Shown here: positions 25,358 through 33,632 of the stretch, in pieces | Position numbering within the stretch: position 1 is the stretch's first letter | Layout of the letters: each line of letters begins with the position of its first letter | Assembly: GCF_003337375.1 (NCBI RefSeq) | Contig: NZ_QPJD01000012.1 | Span: forward strand, 62,001-126,000 | DNA: 64,000 nt | Origin: Paenibacillus prosopidis | GTDB lineage: Bacteria > Bacillota > Bacilli > Paenibacillales > Paenibacillaceae | Reading direction: 5' to 3' | Program-made: the position numbers and the translations under genes | Notes under the pieces: generated by a model | The model's input: the letters and a program-made list of their open reading frames with translations, nothing else | What the model was told of the DNA's origin: nothing | The model's database searches: none

Positions 25358-27088
25358 TTACATTCCTGCTGCCTGTGCTAGTAATTGCTCTTGAACCTCC
25401 GGCGGCTGCTGGCTAAAGTACACCAACTCTTCGTCGCTCAACGATGCCAGCGGATCTTCCTGCGCTTGTGCAGTTTCCTCGGATTCCGTCTCTGCTTCCT
25501 CCTGCTGCATACCCATGCGCATCTTAATATCGTCAATCAATTCCTGTTTCTGCGTGACGTAACCATCCGGTACACGCTCAAGGAATTGCATGAAGTCGAT
25601 ATAACCGCCTTGCAGAAGATTAGACAGCGTTTGAATAACTGTGATCTCGCTGTACTTCGTCGATTCTCCAACGGAACACCCAACGTTCAGCCACATGCTT
25701 TTAAGTTGACTAAAGTCGAATTCGTGGAGCGACCTCTGCCCTTCTTGTTTCATGACAAGTGGCCTGATGCCGTAATAGGTGCCCATCATGTCAATAAGGA
25801 TTTGACCGACGTTCTCCATCCACTCGCTCATGTTAGCTGCAACATTTCCAAGCGGAATAGACGTTGCTTCCTGAATAGCTATGAGTGCGCTGGTGTTCTT
25901 CGGGTTTTCTATATTACCTATGCTTGCGTCAGATATGCCGGCTGTCTCCTTGAAATAACCGACAATCGTATCCAGCGCTTGGATGATCTGCGGCGACATA
26001 TTGCCCGGCTGAATTTGGTCAATGATCGTGTTCATTGGCCTGTCTCCAATGTTATCAACGGCAATGGAGCGCCCTACGCGATTATCTACGCCATCAGGCA
26101 ATAAGTTCTCGTCATATACAAGCTTCGGGAATGCGGACATCATCAAGTGGTACATGATCATTGCCGCCATCTTATTGATGAATATCTGCGTCGGGATCAA
26201 GTCAGTGACCAAACTACGTCCGTGATAGGTGTTCTTTTGCTTCTCCCAATTTAGCCACGCGATCGGATAATACGAAAGTTCAGTGTCAATCTCATCAAAG
26301 ATCATGACAGTCGGAGTACTCTTGGCTACGCTGATCGTGCCGTTCTCATTACGCTTGTAACAGTAAATGAACAATGCTTTACCGTATTCGTCTACGTTTT
26401 CGTTCTCGATCTGTCCGTTTGCGCCTAACTGCCACTGATAATCGCTGTCAGAGACAATCTGACCGGCTTCATTTTCACTCATGCCTTGTTCAATTGCTTC
26501 TTTACGAAGGTTGTCAACGGTATCACGTCCCACAACCAAGATATAAGGCTGCGGCTCGGTTTCGTTGCAGTTCGGATTGCCGAATATGATGTTAATGCCA
26601 TCAACCAGCTCCATGACGATCTCGCCCTCAATGTCTCCCGATTCGGCCCCATATGGCTTGATCGATGTATCAAAGTAAAAATGAGCGCAAGCGTCGCCGG
26701 TTATGGCGCTGTCAAAGGATGCCTCACGCAACCTGAATTCCATTTTGAATTTCTCTAGCAAGAATTCGATATGGCTGTTCACCATTTCGGTAACCTGTAC
26801 GTTCGACATGCCTTCGATGGTCACGCCGGTTGATTGAAGGTAAGGCGATAGGTGAATCTTTAGGTTCGACGTGGTTAACGATGCAACAAAGAACGTGACA
26901 AACCTTCGTATGAAGTTTAGGACCGGCTGCGGTAAGTCGCTATCCTCGTCTAGCTCAAGTCCTCGCCATTGCTTGCCCTGGAACATGTCCACGCTCGTAT
27001 CAACATCATCATAATAGTTTGGCTCCAAGCGATTGTTGTAGTTCACGCCTGCCTGATAAAGATTGTATATGCTCTGTGCGTCTGCCAA
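25358..27088 (-). CDS. Portal protein
   Basis: 576 residues with the features of phage portals: an N-terminal DVDTSVDMFQGKQW region, a LPQPVLNFIRRFVTFFVASLTT wing helix, a central GIPIAWLNWEKQ-like domain (here YYPIAWLNWEKQKN), and an acidic C-terminus rich in Glu. It forms the dodecameric DNA gate of the capsid. It follows terminase and precedes scaffold, the standard order. The start is a TTG after GGAGGG. Confidence 0.88.
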   Translation of the reverse strand: MADAQSIYNLYQAGVNYNNRLEPNYYDDVDTSVDMFQGKQWRGLELDEDSDLPQPVLNFIRRFVTFFVASLTTSNLKIHLSPYLQSTGVTIEGMSNVQVTEMVNSHIEFLLEKFKMEFRLREASFDSAITGDACAHFYFDTSIKPYGAESGDIEGEIVMELVDGINIIFGNPNCNETEPQPYILVVGRDTVDNLRKEAIEQGMSENEAGQIVSDSDYQWQLGANGQIENENVDEYGKALFIYCYKRNENGTISVAKSTPTVMIFDEIDTELSYYPIAWLNWEKQKNTYHGRSLVTDLIPTQIFINKMAAMIMYHLMMSAFPKLVYDENLLPDGVDNRVGRSIAVDNIGDRPMNTIIDQIQPGNMSPQIIQALDTIVGYFKETAGISDASIGNIENPKNTSALIAIQEATSIPLGNVAANMSEWMENVGQILIDMMGTYYGIRPLVMKQEGQRSLHEFDFSQLKSMWLNVGCSVGESTKYSEITVIQTLSNLLQGGYIDFMQFLERVPDGYVTQKQELIDDIKMRMGMQQEEAETESEETAQAQEDPLASLSDEELVYFSQQPPEVQEQLLAQAAGM

Positions 27089-27091
27089 TCT

Positions 27092-27295
27092 TTACCCTCC
27101 TTTCCTTGGGCTATATGCGAATATGCGGTTAAAATGATCTTCAAACCGCTCACGCCGCCGTTTAAGATCTTGCTGATCGGGTGTTAGATCTTTATCAGGT
27201 GTGCGCTTCCTGCCCGTTGTATAGCCCACGTAGAAGCTCCCTGCACACAACAAAAGAAGCGCAAGCATAATCGCCGCGCCTAGTAGTAATTCCAT
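27092..27295 (-). CDS. Small single-span membrane protein
   Basis: 67 residues with an N-terminal membrane helix (LLLGAAIMLALLLLCAGSFYVGY) and a strongly charged cytoplasmic tail. It lies between the terminase and portal genes, 3 bp before the portal start. Unknown function. Confidence 0.6.
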   Translation of the reverse strand: MELLLGAAIMLALLLLCAGSFYVGYTTGRKRTPDKDLTPDQQDLKRRRERFEDHFNRIFAYSPRKGG

Positions 27296-27306
27296 ATTGA
27301 TCCTCC

Positions 27307-28611
27307 TTAGAACCGGATAAACGCATCCATTTGTTGATATCCGCGCTGCCTCCGAGCTTCTTTCTTCTCGTCCGCTGGTTTGCGATCCCTGAACTCTCTT
27401 GCCTCGTCATTCATGGCATATCGAACCATATCAATACTGTGGTTGTTTCTGTCCGGGTAACCGGCTTTGAAATTGCCGTTAGCATCTTTATCAAGCTCAT
27501 ACGTCAAAAACTCCCGCGCTGTCTCCGGGCAACGTGTATCATCAATGATAATGGCTTCCAGGTCTTGCAGGAACTTTATGCCGTACTCAATACTGTCCGG
27601 CCCTTTCTTCACGCCACGGATCCGCAAACCATATTGCCGCATCTCACTAATGCTCTTTGGTTCCGCTGAATCAGCTATGATTTCTTCGTTATTCTTGTTC
27701 TCTTCTTTGATGTGTTCATAGGCTGCCCGATTGGATAGCCCAACCTTGTAAAGCTCATGGAATATATACAACCGCTTGTACTTCCGGTCATAGTGCATCA
27801 CGCCGTAAGCTAGCGGGTCAATCGCATAACCATAGTCAAGGCCGCGCTTGATGTTGTAAAAGTCCTCGATCTCTTCGTCGCTAATCTTGCGACATTGGAC
27901 GTTATCAAAGATTTCACCACCTGTACCGGTTACCGATCCCAAGTATTCATGCTCGTAGCTCGTTGGCTTCGTCAATTTCAGGTGTTCGGCCTCGACAATG
28001 AACTGTTCACCTAACCATTCACGCGGAACGCTTAAATAGGTGCTGTGATGCGCTACACGGTCTGAACGAGTGAGTTGCACCTCAGCATTGACCCAGTTGT
28101 TAGCTGACTTCGGTGGATTGTAGGAATAAAATACAGTGAACTTCTTGCCACCACGCATTAGAGACTGATTAATCATCCGGATCTCTTCCATGCCGGTGAA
28201 TTCATCGACTTCTTCATACCACAGAAACTTGCAATAACCTTTAGAGAACTTAATGGACTTAATCTTCTTTGGTTTATCAGCGCCTCTGAACCTTATTTGC
28301 TGTCCAGTTGGCTTGTATGTTAACCCTAACGGGCTGATACTCTTATGCCAGTAATCGTCAACGCCTAACACTTCAATGGCCCATGATAGCTGCTCGTAAA
28401 CGGAATCTCTTAGCGTGTCCTTAACTTTACGCAAGGCAATGCAGTTTGCATTTGAATCGGACATGATGCCTAAGATGATCTCAATCGCCACGAAAGAGGA
28501 TTTTGTGGATCCACGACCGCCCCCGAGCCAATAATGAGTGTGAGCGTCGGCTTTAATGTCTTTATGGATCGTGTGGAACGATGGAGCAATGACGCTAGAT
28601 AGCCTGGTCAT
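27307..28611 (-). CDS. Terminase large subunit (TerL)
   Basis: Motor ATPase and nuclease that packages phage DNA. The 434 residues contain the Walker A variant GGRGSTKS (31-38), a Walker B-like FLWYEEVDEF, and nuclease-domain Asp residues in GLDYGYAIDP and the later IADSAEP segment, as in PBSX/SPP1-type terminases. The ATG overlaps the terS stop codon (ATGA). The C-terminus ends in a basic helical tail. Confidence 0.92.
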   Translation of the reverse strand: MTRLSSVIAPSFHTIHKDIKADAHTHYWLGGGRGSTKSSFVAIEIILGIMSDSNANCIALRKVKDTLRDSVYEQLSWAIEVLGVDDYWHKSISPLGLTYKPTGQQIRFRGADKPKKIKSIKFSKGYCKFLWYEEVDEFTGMEEIRMINQSLMRGGKKFTVFYSYNPPKSANNWVNAEVQLTRSDRVAHHSTYLSVPREWLGEQFIVEAEHLKLTKPTSYEHEYLGSVTGTGGEIFDNVQCRKISDEEIEDFYNIKRGLDYGYAIDPLAYGVMHYDRKYKRLYIFHELYKVGLSNRAAYEHIKEENKNNEEIIADSAEPKSISEMRQYGLRIRGVKKGPDSIEYGIKFLQDLEAIIIDDTRCPETAREFLTYELDKDANGNFKAGYPDRNNHSIDMVRYAMNDEAREFRDRKPADEKKEARRQRGYQQMDAFIRF

Positions 28612-29039
28612 TTGATATCATCCGTTATTGTGACGCCTACATTCACATTCACATTAGGACTATCCTTAAACATCCCTAAATGTTTTCCTATCAACTCAGT
28701 CGCCCTGTTGGCTCCTGTACTATCAAACTTATATTCTCCCGATTCTTCCATCTGCCGAGTATCGGGGTTAAACTCAATAACCGGTTCAGCTGTCATACAA
28801 CGATCTGATATTTCCATCAACCTTTTCAACACCCAATCAGCGTCAACAGATAGTTTTTCAGCTCTGACCTGCTGTTTTTCCTCTATATACGCGTGAACCT
28901 CAACATCTTTCAACAATCTGCTACCTTGACTGTAAGCTGTCTTCTCACTGTATCCAGCTTTTACCGCAGCTTCTGTGGCATTGAGAAGAACTAAGTAATG
29001 GTCAGCGAATAGCTTCTTCTTATCAGTCAATGCCATCAT
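28608..29039 (-). CDS. Terminase small subunit (TerS)
   Basis: 143 residues beginning with the Terminase_2 pattern ALTDKKKLFADHYLVLLNATEAAVKAGYSEKTAYSQGSRLL, a helix-turn-helix that recognises the packaging site. The middle carries the oligomerisation coil; the C-terminus is beta-like. Start and stop are both coupled to neighbours: the preceding small gene ends on the first ATG, and the stop overlaps the terL start. Confidence 0.9.
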   Translation of the reverse strand: MMALTDKKKLFADHYLVLLNATEAAVKAGYSEKTAYSQGSRLLKDVEVHAYIEEKQQVRAEKLSVDADWVLKRLMEISDRCMTAEPVIEFNPDTRQMEESGEYKFDSTGANRATELIGKHLGMFKDSPNVNVNVGVTITDDIK

Positions 29040-29134
29040 TCATCATCTCCTCTCCCGAAGAATGCCCACATGGCTATACGCCACAGGATTAGATTACATA
29101 CTGCATATATGCTAATGGCGTCCAGGTCGGTCAC
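29036..29134 (-). CDS. 32-residue small protein coupled to terS
   Basis: GTG start seven bases after an AGGA sequence; its TGA overlaps the first ATG of terS. The product has a hydrophobic amphipathic middle (ISIYAVCNLILWRIAMWAFFG) and acidic ends. Coupling on both sides makes translation likely. Function unknown. Confidence 0.45.
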   Translation of the reverse strand: MTDLDAISIYAVCNLILWRIAMWAFFGRGDDE

Positions 29135-29232
29135 TACATGTTCCTAACAACGTAACTTACTCCAATTCCTACACCTATGATCATTGCAGCTATTCCAATA
29201 ATGCAAAAAGATAACGGTTGTTTTGTTCGCAT
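29134..29232 (-). CDS. 32-residue membrane peptide
   Basis: ATG at 29232 with AAGGAG nine bases upstream. The product is a single Gly-rich transmembrane helix (FCIIGIAAMIIGVGIGVSYVV) with a basic start. Its TAG shares one base with the GTG of the next small gene. Unknown function; Gly-zipper-like spacing suggests helix packing in the membrane. Confidence 0.5.
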   Translation of the reverse strand: MRTKQPLSFCIIGIAAMIIGVGIGVSYVVRNM

Positions 29233-29341
29233 TGTATTCCACTCCTTATAACGCAAATAACCGCCATTTGGCGGCTACTGCGAGAGCATTACTTGTCGCG
29301 TCAATGCATTGGGATACATTGGCTGCAGGATTGTTTGAATT

Positions 29342-29437
29342 TTATATGTGAAGCACTATGTGCCTATCACCATCATAATATGCAAACGCGGTCGGCCTGT
29401 GATCCCAATCCGCGTCCGCATTTGGTTCATCCGGCAT
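29342..29437 (-). CDS. Possible 31-residue frame between the late regulator and terS
   Basis: ATG frame encoding MPDEPNADADWDHRP... The frame is open further upstream to 29498 without a clear start. Codon use looks natural but the ribosome site is weak. The rest of 29240-29498 shows no gene; a small hairpin (CCGCC-ATTT-GGCGG, about 29262-29275) has no T-tract. Confidence 0.25.
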   Translation of the reverse strand: MPDEPNADADWDHRPTAFAYYDGDRHIVLHI

Positions 29438-29498
29438 GAATGACCTATAAGTAGAATAACACAAATTGTCTACGCCGGATTGTACTATCTTGTACAGT

Positions 29499-29954
29499 TT
29501 ATCCTATCATTGCCGTTTGTTTCATGCGCTTCAATTTGCTGCTGATCCTCGCTATCCAATCGTATGAGTATTGGAGCTCGGTAGCTATCGCCGCTATCGT
29601 CTTACGTTCCACATCTCGCATATAAGCGACTCTGTACTCCAGTGTATCGAACTTACTCATCCTTTCCTCCATGCGTCTCTTGGCTTCACGCTTGAGGCTT
29701 AGAATGTCGATTACATCATCAATCGTCGCTTGAATGGTTTGAGCCATTGGCCACAACTGGTTTAATGGTGTATCATCCGAATTGCCTGATGGCATACCGC
29801 TATAACTCGCTACAAGTTTAGTTCTCGGCCCTCCTGCAAATATGCGGCGCTGGACGATCTTTAGTTCTAACTCGAGCTCATTCTTCCGGATATCCAAAAT
29901 CTCAATCTCATTACACAGATCGTTGTACGTTCTATCCCAATCGAAGTTACTCAT
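29499..29954 (-). CDS. ArpU/RinA-like phage late-gene transcriptional regulator
   Basis: 151 residues. The N-terminal half is helical and coiled; the C-terminal 50 residues contain a sigma-factor-like helix-turn-helix (LEYRVAYMRDVERKTIAAIATELQYSYDWIARISSKLKR). Proteins of this kind lie directly before terminase in Gram-positive phages and switch on the packaging and structural operon. Target promoter not identified here. Confidence 0.75.
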   Translation of the reverse strand: MSNFDWDRTYNDLCNEIEILDIRKNELELELKIVQRRIFAGGPRTKLVASYSGMPSGNSDDTPLNQLWPMAQTIQATIDDVIDILSLKREAKRRMEERMSKFDTLEYRVAYMRDVERKTIAAIATELQYSYDWIARISSKLKRMKQTAMIG

Positions 29955-29982
29955 GCCGGATTCCCCCTATTTAGTTTTGTAT

Positions 29983-30336
29983 TTAAACGGTGTGTGTTCC
30001 CTCTACGCCTCGCGCTTCCCGGTCCATCGTCCTCTTGCGCAGCCACATAAGAGATTCCTCAAGCTTGGTGATCGCTACTGCATTCTCGCGGCAACGGAAC
30101 TCACTATTCTGGAACCCTTCCAGCCTGCGGATAACCATATTGATCAAGTCCTCATTGTTAACGCCGTTAATGCCGGCTTCTTTGATAGGCCCCTCTTGGA
30201 AATGGATCTTCGCTAGAACCCCATCTTCACTCCGGACTTCGAATGTATGCGGAGCATTGAATTTGTAATCTTTCTCATGATGTACCGTCGTGTACTTCTC
30301 AGTAAGCAGCCCACTTGTAAGCTTGACCATTTCCAT
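29983..30336 (-). CDS. Acb2/Tad1-like anti-defence protein (cyclic-nucleotide sponge candidate)
   Basis: 117 residues. A beta-rich half contains FNAPHTFEV and KIHFQEGPIKEAGINGVNNED; the helical half contains LINMVIRRLEGFQ, RCRENAVAITKLEESL and MWLRKRTMDREARGVEGT. This second part matches my recollection of the helical hairpin shared by Tad1 (Thoeris anti-defence 1) and Acb2 (anti-CBASS), which sequester cyclic ADP-ribose isomers or cyclic oligonucleotides. The Phe (75), Asn (85) and Arg (102) have the spacing I recall for Tad1 ligand contacts. The ATG at 30336 follows AAAGGAG. It stands between the late regulator and a coiled-coil gene. Ligand unknown; the assignment rests on motif memory. 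Confidence 0.72.
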   Translation of the reverse strand: MEMVKLTSGLLTEKYTTVHHEKDYKFNAPHTFEVRSEDGVLAKIHFQEGPIKEAGINGVNNEDLINMVIRRLEGFQNSEFRCRENAVAITKLEESLMWLRKRTMDREARGVEGTHTV

Positions 30337-30388
30337 TGCAATTCTCCTTTGTTTAGAGCGCCCCGATCAGGAGCGCCCCATTTGTATA

Positions 30389-31456
30389 TTAAGCTGCATT
30401 TACTTTCGACTGTTCAAGCTGTGCGACTCGGGCTGTGAGCTGGTTGAACTCCCGGCGAGTAACCGGCGCATCGCTTTCTGATACAACGCCGTGTTCAACC
30501 AATCCAGTGGTTGGCTCCTCTTGAAAGGGGAATACCGGCGGTACTACCAGTGGAATATTTGCTTCAACGTGTGTATCGGGCTCAACAACTTCTGCAGCAG
30601 CTTTTGCGGCTTCTCGCTCAAGGCGAAATCGGCCGGCCTCCGCTTCGTCCAGTTGGCGATACTTGCCGATGTATATGTACTTGTCAGTGATTTCCTCGTC
30701 TGTTTCAGCAAGTTTGGCTCTAAACTCCACTTTCTTCAGCGGATCAGTCGGCTGTACATCATATATTGCTGGACGCTGCTCTTTCCAAGCCTTCATAGCA
30801 TCAGCCATATCACCTTCAACGTTCGTCACAATGCGAACCGCTGCACTCGCTCCGATCGCTTGTTCTTCACGAAGTTTATCGATGTGCTTCTGCTTCTCAT
30901 CTGCCAGAAGTTCAGCTGCTGCTTTTGCTCGTACTGCGTCTTCTGCCATCCGGACAGCTGCATCACGCTTCTGCTCCAGGTCTTCTTTGTCCATAATCGC
31001 TTGAGCAAGTTGTTCCTTCAGCGATTGAACCATTTCCTTCGATTCTTTCAACTCTTCCTTAAGCTGGTTTTTATCAGCCTCGTACCCTGCTTTTAGCTCC
31101 AGCACTCGCTTACCGTTCTCATCTTCCTGGGAGAGGTGGATATTGGTGAAATGGATTCGTAGAACTTGCGCCGATCCTTCGTCCTTGGTGAATACGCGGA
31201 TAGGGTACTTTTCACCGTCGAACTCTACCTCATCAAAAGCTGTATTGATTCGTTCCTGCGCTTCTTCCATACGATCCTCATGCTGTTGCGTGATCTCCTG
31301 CTGCGTGCGAAGTCCCGTTATCTTCTTCTCGATTTTGTTAATGTCGTCAATGATGTTCTGCCGTTCCTGTATGTTCGTGCTGCCGGAATACTGCGCTTGC
31401 AGCTCGCCCTTTTTCGCTTCCAGTTCTGCCATTTCAGCCACTAGTATTTCTCTCAA
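30389..31456 (-). CDS. Long coiled-coil phage protein
   Basis: About 355 residues, almost entirely charged helix. Residues 5-75 and 130-220 are coiled coils, separated by a short beta domain (FDGEKYPIRVFTKDEGSAQVLRIHFTNIHL). The C-terminal part has Pro-rich linkers and a final heptad segment (RREFNQLTARVAQLEQ). A TTG at 31456 fits a GGAGG seven bases upstream; an ATG two codons earlier is too close to it. No family recognised. Confidence 0.65.
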   Translation of the reverse strand: MREILVAEMAELEAKKGELQAQYSGSTNIQERQNIIDDINKIEKKITGLRTQQEITQQHEDRMEEAQERINTAFDEVEFDGEKYPIRVFTKDEGSAQVLRIHFTNIHLSQEDENGKRVLELKAGYEADKNQLKEELKESKEMVQSLKEQLAQAIMDKEDLEQKRDAAVRMAEDAVRAKAAAELLADEKQKHIDKLREEQAIGASAAVRIVTNVEGDMADAMKAWKEQRPAIYDVQPTDPLKKVEFRAKLAETDEEITDKYIYIGKYRQLDEAEAGRFRLEREAAKAAAEVVEPDTHVEANIPLVVPPVFPFQEEPTTGLVEHGVVSESDAPVTRREFNQLTARVAQLEQSKVNAA

Positions 31457-31648
31457 TTTCATTCCTCCGTCCATATGATAAGTACTTTTATCCATACTAT
31501 AATACTACCACAAAAGTTGTAAAAAATCCAGTAATATCAAGGGTTTATGGCATTTTTACACAATTAATTTATATCCTTAATAATGTCACAAAAATCCATA
31601 CGATACTCAGGTGGGTCCCTCAACTTTGATCATCTCCTATGTAACGTT
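31457..31648. other. Intergenic stretch upstream of the coiled-coil gene
   Basis: AT-rich and promoter-like on the minus strand (TATTATAGTATGG region near 31490-31505). One tiny TTG frame (31564-31623, 19 residues) has a GGAGA site but is too short to call. Confidence 0.3.
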
Positions 31649-31852
31649 TTATTCATTCGTTTCTTCTCGCCACTTTTGAACATTCTCATAGGCCTCGTTA
31701 GAACCCTGATTCCTTCCACGTGACCAAGCGGATTCAAGCATGCTTGCAATCCACCCAAGTGTATAATCAGGAATTTTTAACGTATCTGGATGATTTTCAA
31801 TATCTTTCTTAATCTTATCGATCTGTTGTTCAATCCATTGTTCCATTTTCAT
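31649..31852 (-). CDS. Small helical phage protein
   Basis: 67 residues, charged and helical (MEQWIEQQIDKIKKDIENHPD). The ATG at 31852 has GGGAG seven bases upstream. No recognised family. It belongs to the run of small early genes. Confidence 0.55.
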   Translation of the reverse strand: MKMEQWIEQQIDKIKKDIENHPDTLKIPDYTLGWIASMLESAWSRGRNQGSNEAYENVQKWREETNE

Positions 31853-31867
31853 GAACACACTCCCTAT

Positions 31868-32023
31868 TCATTCAGATACTTTGTTCAAGAACTTAGTCGG
31901 ACAATTTAAAAGTTTCTTCCCATCACCGAAATCAATGTCGACGTTGCCCGTCAACCAAATGAAGCATATCCTTCCTTGCCCATACTCAACGTCATTAACT
32001 ATGTCACCTTTTTTAAAATCCAT
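31868..32023 (-). CDS. Small beta-rich phage protein
   Basis: 51 residues (MDFKKGDIVNDVEYGQGRI...), reading like a small SH3/CarD-like barrel fragment: KKGDIV, GQGRICFIW, VDIDFGDGKK. ATG at 32023 with GGAGG ten bases upstream. No family assigned. Confidence 0.55.
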   Translation of the reverse strand: MDFKKGDIVNDVEYGQGRICFIWLTGNVDIDFGDGKKLLNCPTKFLNKVSE

Positions 32024-32095
32024 CTCTTGAACGCCTCCTATACGCCTCATACAGACGCTTTAGATTTCTACCCTAGATTTATCCGTCCAACTCTA

Positions 32096-32251
32096 TCAAA
32101 TCGCTTTAATAGACTCTTCTGGCGGTCTGAGTGGCATATCCTGCACCTCTGCCTCTCTCAACTTACCCAAAACATAATCAACACTTACTACAGGTAGCCC
32201 ATGTTGGCGCATTTTGGTCAGGTATTGTTTTAATTCGTCGATCGGTGTCAT
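32096..32251 (-). CDS. 51-residue phage protein
   Basis: ATG at 32251 overlaps the stop of the preceding gene (ATGA) and has GAGGTGG upstream. Product MTPIDELKQYLTKMRQHGLP... is helical. No family recognised. Tight coupling supports translation. Confidence 0.6.
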   Translation of the reverse strand: MTPIDELKQYLTKMRQHGLPVVSVDYVLGKLREAEVQDMPLRPPEESIKAI

Positions 32252-32439
32252 TCAACCACCTCACAATCCACCTTCTTAATATGTCGCTGGTATGCGGTTC
32301 CTTCGATCTCTAGTATCCCTGTAAGGTAGTATTGCGGTTTTTCTTCGTCTTCGACCACTTCAAACGTTTCGCCGATGTGATCGATGTACCACCATGGCAT
32401 TGTATCTGAGTCTGTATGTCCTGTGATCCTTACTTTCAT
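32248..32439 (-). CDS. Small hypothetical phage protein
   Basis: 63 residues, beta-rich (MKVRITGHTDSDTMPWWYIDHIGETFEV), like small OB/SH3-type early phage proteins. Start and stop overlap the flanking genes by 4 nt each. Confidence 0.6.
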   Translation of the reverse strand: MKVRITGHTDSDTMPWWYIDHIGETFEVVEDEEKPQYYLTGILEIEGTAYQRHIKKVDCEVVE

Positions 32440-32837
32440 GCCCCAACCTCCTCGATCTCGATTTCAATCCTCGGCTGATCGCTATACCACTTGCTGCTTG
32501 ATTCCTCCACCACTCGGTTATCATCTTTCCAGGCGATTCCGTTTAGAGCGTCGAAACAACCTTTCACCACGTTATCGATATCCGGTTTAACTATCGGCCG
32601 GCGTGTTCCCTCTCTCGCTTCGGCCTTCTTCGCTTTGGACCAATCCTTTGGGATCGGGTAGTAAAATCTCAGCTTCACGCTGACCGGTCCGTCTATCGCG
32701 ACTTTAATATGCTCCCTTGCTGCCCAGCCGATTCGGGTTTTGTATGCCAGATAGCGTTGTGCATCCGTCTTTACAAACTTTCCTCTACCGGTCATACGAA
32801 CCGCGCCCATCGGGGTAATGTCTACTGTGATTTTCAT
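32436..32837 (-). CDS. RusA-family Holliday junction resolvase
   Basis: 133 residues with the RusA signature: RFYYPIPKDWSK followed by KPDIDNVVKGCFDALNGIAWKDDNRV, which carries the catalytic Asp cluster. It cuts four-way junctions during phage recombination or packaging, and fits with the Rad52-type annealing protein and SSB in the same phage. Coupled by ATGA overlaps on both sides. Confidence 0.9.
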   Translation of the reverse strand: MKITVDITPMGAVRMTGRGKFVKTDAQRYLAYKTRIGWAAREHIKVAIDGPVSVKLRFYYPIPKDWSKAKKAEAREGTRRPIVKPDIDNVVKGCFDALNGIAWKDDNRVVEESSSKWYSDQPRIEIEIEEVGA

Positions 32838-32965
32838 GTAAGCATCCTCACGTAAACGTTATAGTTCCCACGCTTTCTCAATTCCTTTGCATATCTAGAC
32901 GCTTCGTATAAACTCATTGGACCTGTCATTGCGCCATCGTTTGCTATAACCACATGCGTAGTCAT
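32834..32965 (-). CDS. 43-residue phage protein before rusA
   Basis: ATG at 32965 with AAAGGA upstream; the TGA overlaps the rusA ATG. Product MTTHVVIANDGAMTGPMSLYEA... No family recognised. Confidence 0.5.
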   Translation of the reverse strand: MTTHVVIANDGAMTGPMSLYEASRYAKELRKRGNYNVYVRMLT

Positions 32966-32987
32966 TGGGTATCATCCTTTCTTTGGG

Positions 32988-33233
32988 TTAATTGGCTTGC
33001 ATTAGACGTTTTCCAATCTCATAAGCCACTCGACTCGTAACTGCGTTTCCGGCCATCTTATACAATTGGCTGTCTGATACACCGTGTTCGTTTAGCTTGT
33101 AATACCATTCGTCCGGGAAGGATTGGAGCCCGAAGCATTCAAGAGGCGTTACCTTGCGGATTCTATTTCCGTCAAATAGTTTCGGTTCCTGTCCTCCGCC
33201 TTGCATAGTCCCTAAAGTTGGTGCTAAATCGCT
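32988..33233 (-). pseudogene. Remnant of a C5-cytosine DNA methyltransferase (C-terminal part)
   Basis: The frame reads SDLAPTLGTMQGGGQEPK, then RIRKVTPLECFGLQSFPDEWY and SQLYKMAGNAVTSRVAYEIGKRL, i.e. the end of the recognition domain and motifs IX and X of Dcm-like enzymes. An in-frame TGA precedes it, and the cofactor-binding and PC motifs are absent upstream, where an unrelated 39-residue frame overlaps. A 72-codon ATG frame could still be translated but could not methylate DNA alone. Confidence 0.75.
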
Positions 33234-33343
33234 TCAAGGAAGTGGTCGAACTCGATTAATCGGTTGTACAGGAGCAGCTCCCACGACTCCCATGCCTTAT
33301 CTACTTCACGTTCAACTGTTTTCTTTCGTGTTTCAGGCTTCAT
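33224..33343 (-). CDS. 39-residue phage protein
   Basis: ATG overlapping the end of the YopX-like gene; product MKPETRKKTVEREVDKAWESW... is a charged helix. It runs into the first bases of the methyltransferase remnant in another frame. No family. Confidence 0.45.
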   Translation of the reverse strand: MKPETRKKTVEREVDKAWESWELLLYNRLIEFDHFLEAI

Positions 33344-33632
33344 AGACATTTCCAACCACCTCTCCATATGATGCATATCTCATTAGCGCCTGGACTTGGC
33401 ATCCCTTGACGGTGAACATTGCCCAATCTTCGGACCAGTAGACCTCATAACGCTCATTGTCGTAATGGATGATGTCTGATTCGTATATCTCCACTCCGTT
33501 GCGGTCTTTCAGGCCTGTGTATTGCATTGGTTTTCCTGCCCTAACTTCATTTTTGAAGGCATTTCCATCAACCAACACAACATTTTGGCGCATCACCTTA
33601 CCATCCCACGCTCTGAACTTAATCTCACGCAT
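33333..33632 (-). CDS. YopX-family phage protein
   Basis: 99 residues starting MREIKFRAWDGKVM and containing MQYTGLKDRNGVEIYESDII and GEVVGNVYE, the hallmarks of the YopX family, common in Gram-positive phages and of unknown biochemical role. The internal ATG at 33632 has GAGGAG at good spacing. Confidence 0.9.
   Translation of the reverse strand: MREIKFRAWDGKVMRQNVVLVDGNAFKNEVRAGKPMQYTGLKDRNGVEIYESDIIHYDNERYEVYWSEDWAMFTVKGCQVQALMRYASYGEVVGNVYEA

Noticed and set aside
29240..29498. tRNA or regulatory RNA gene before terS
   Set aside because: I found no cloverleaf or TTCRA-type T-loop, only a short hairpin without T-tract.
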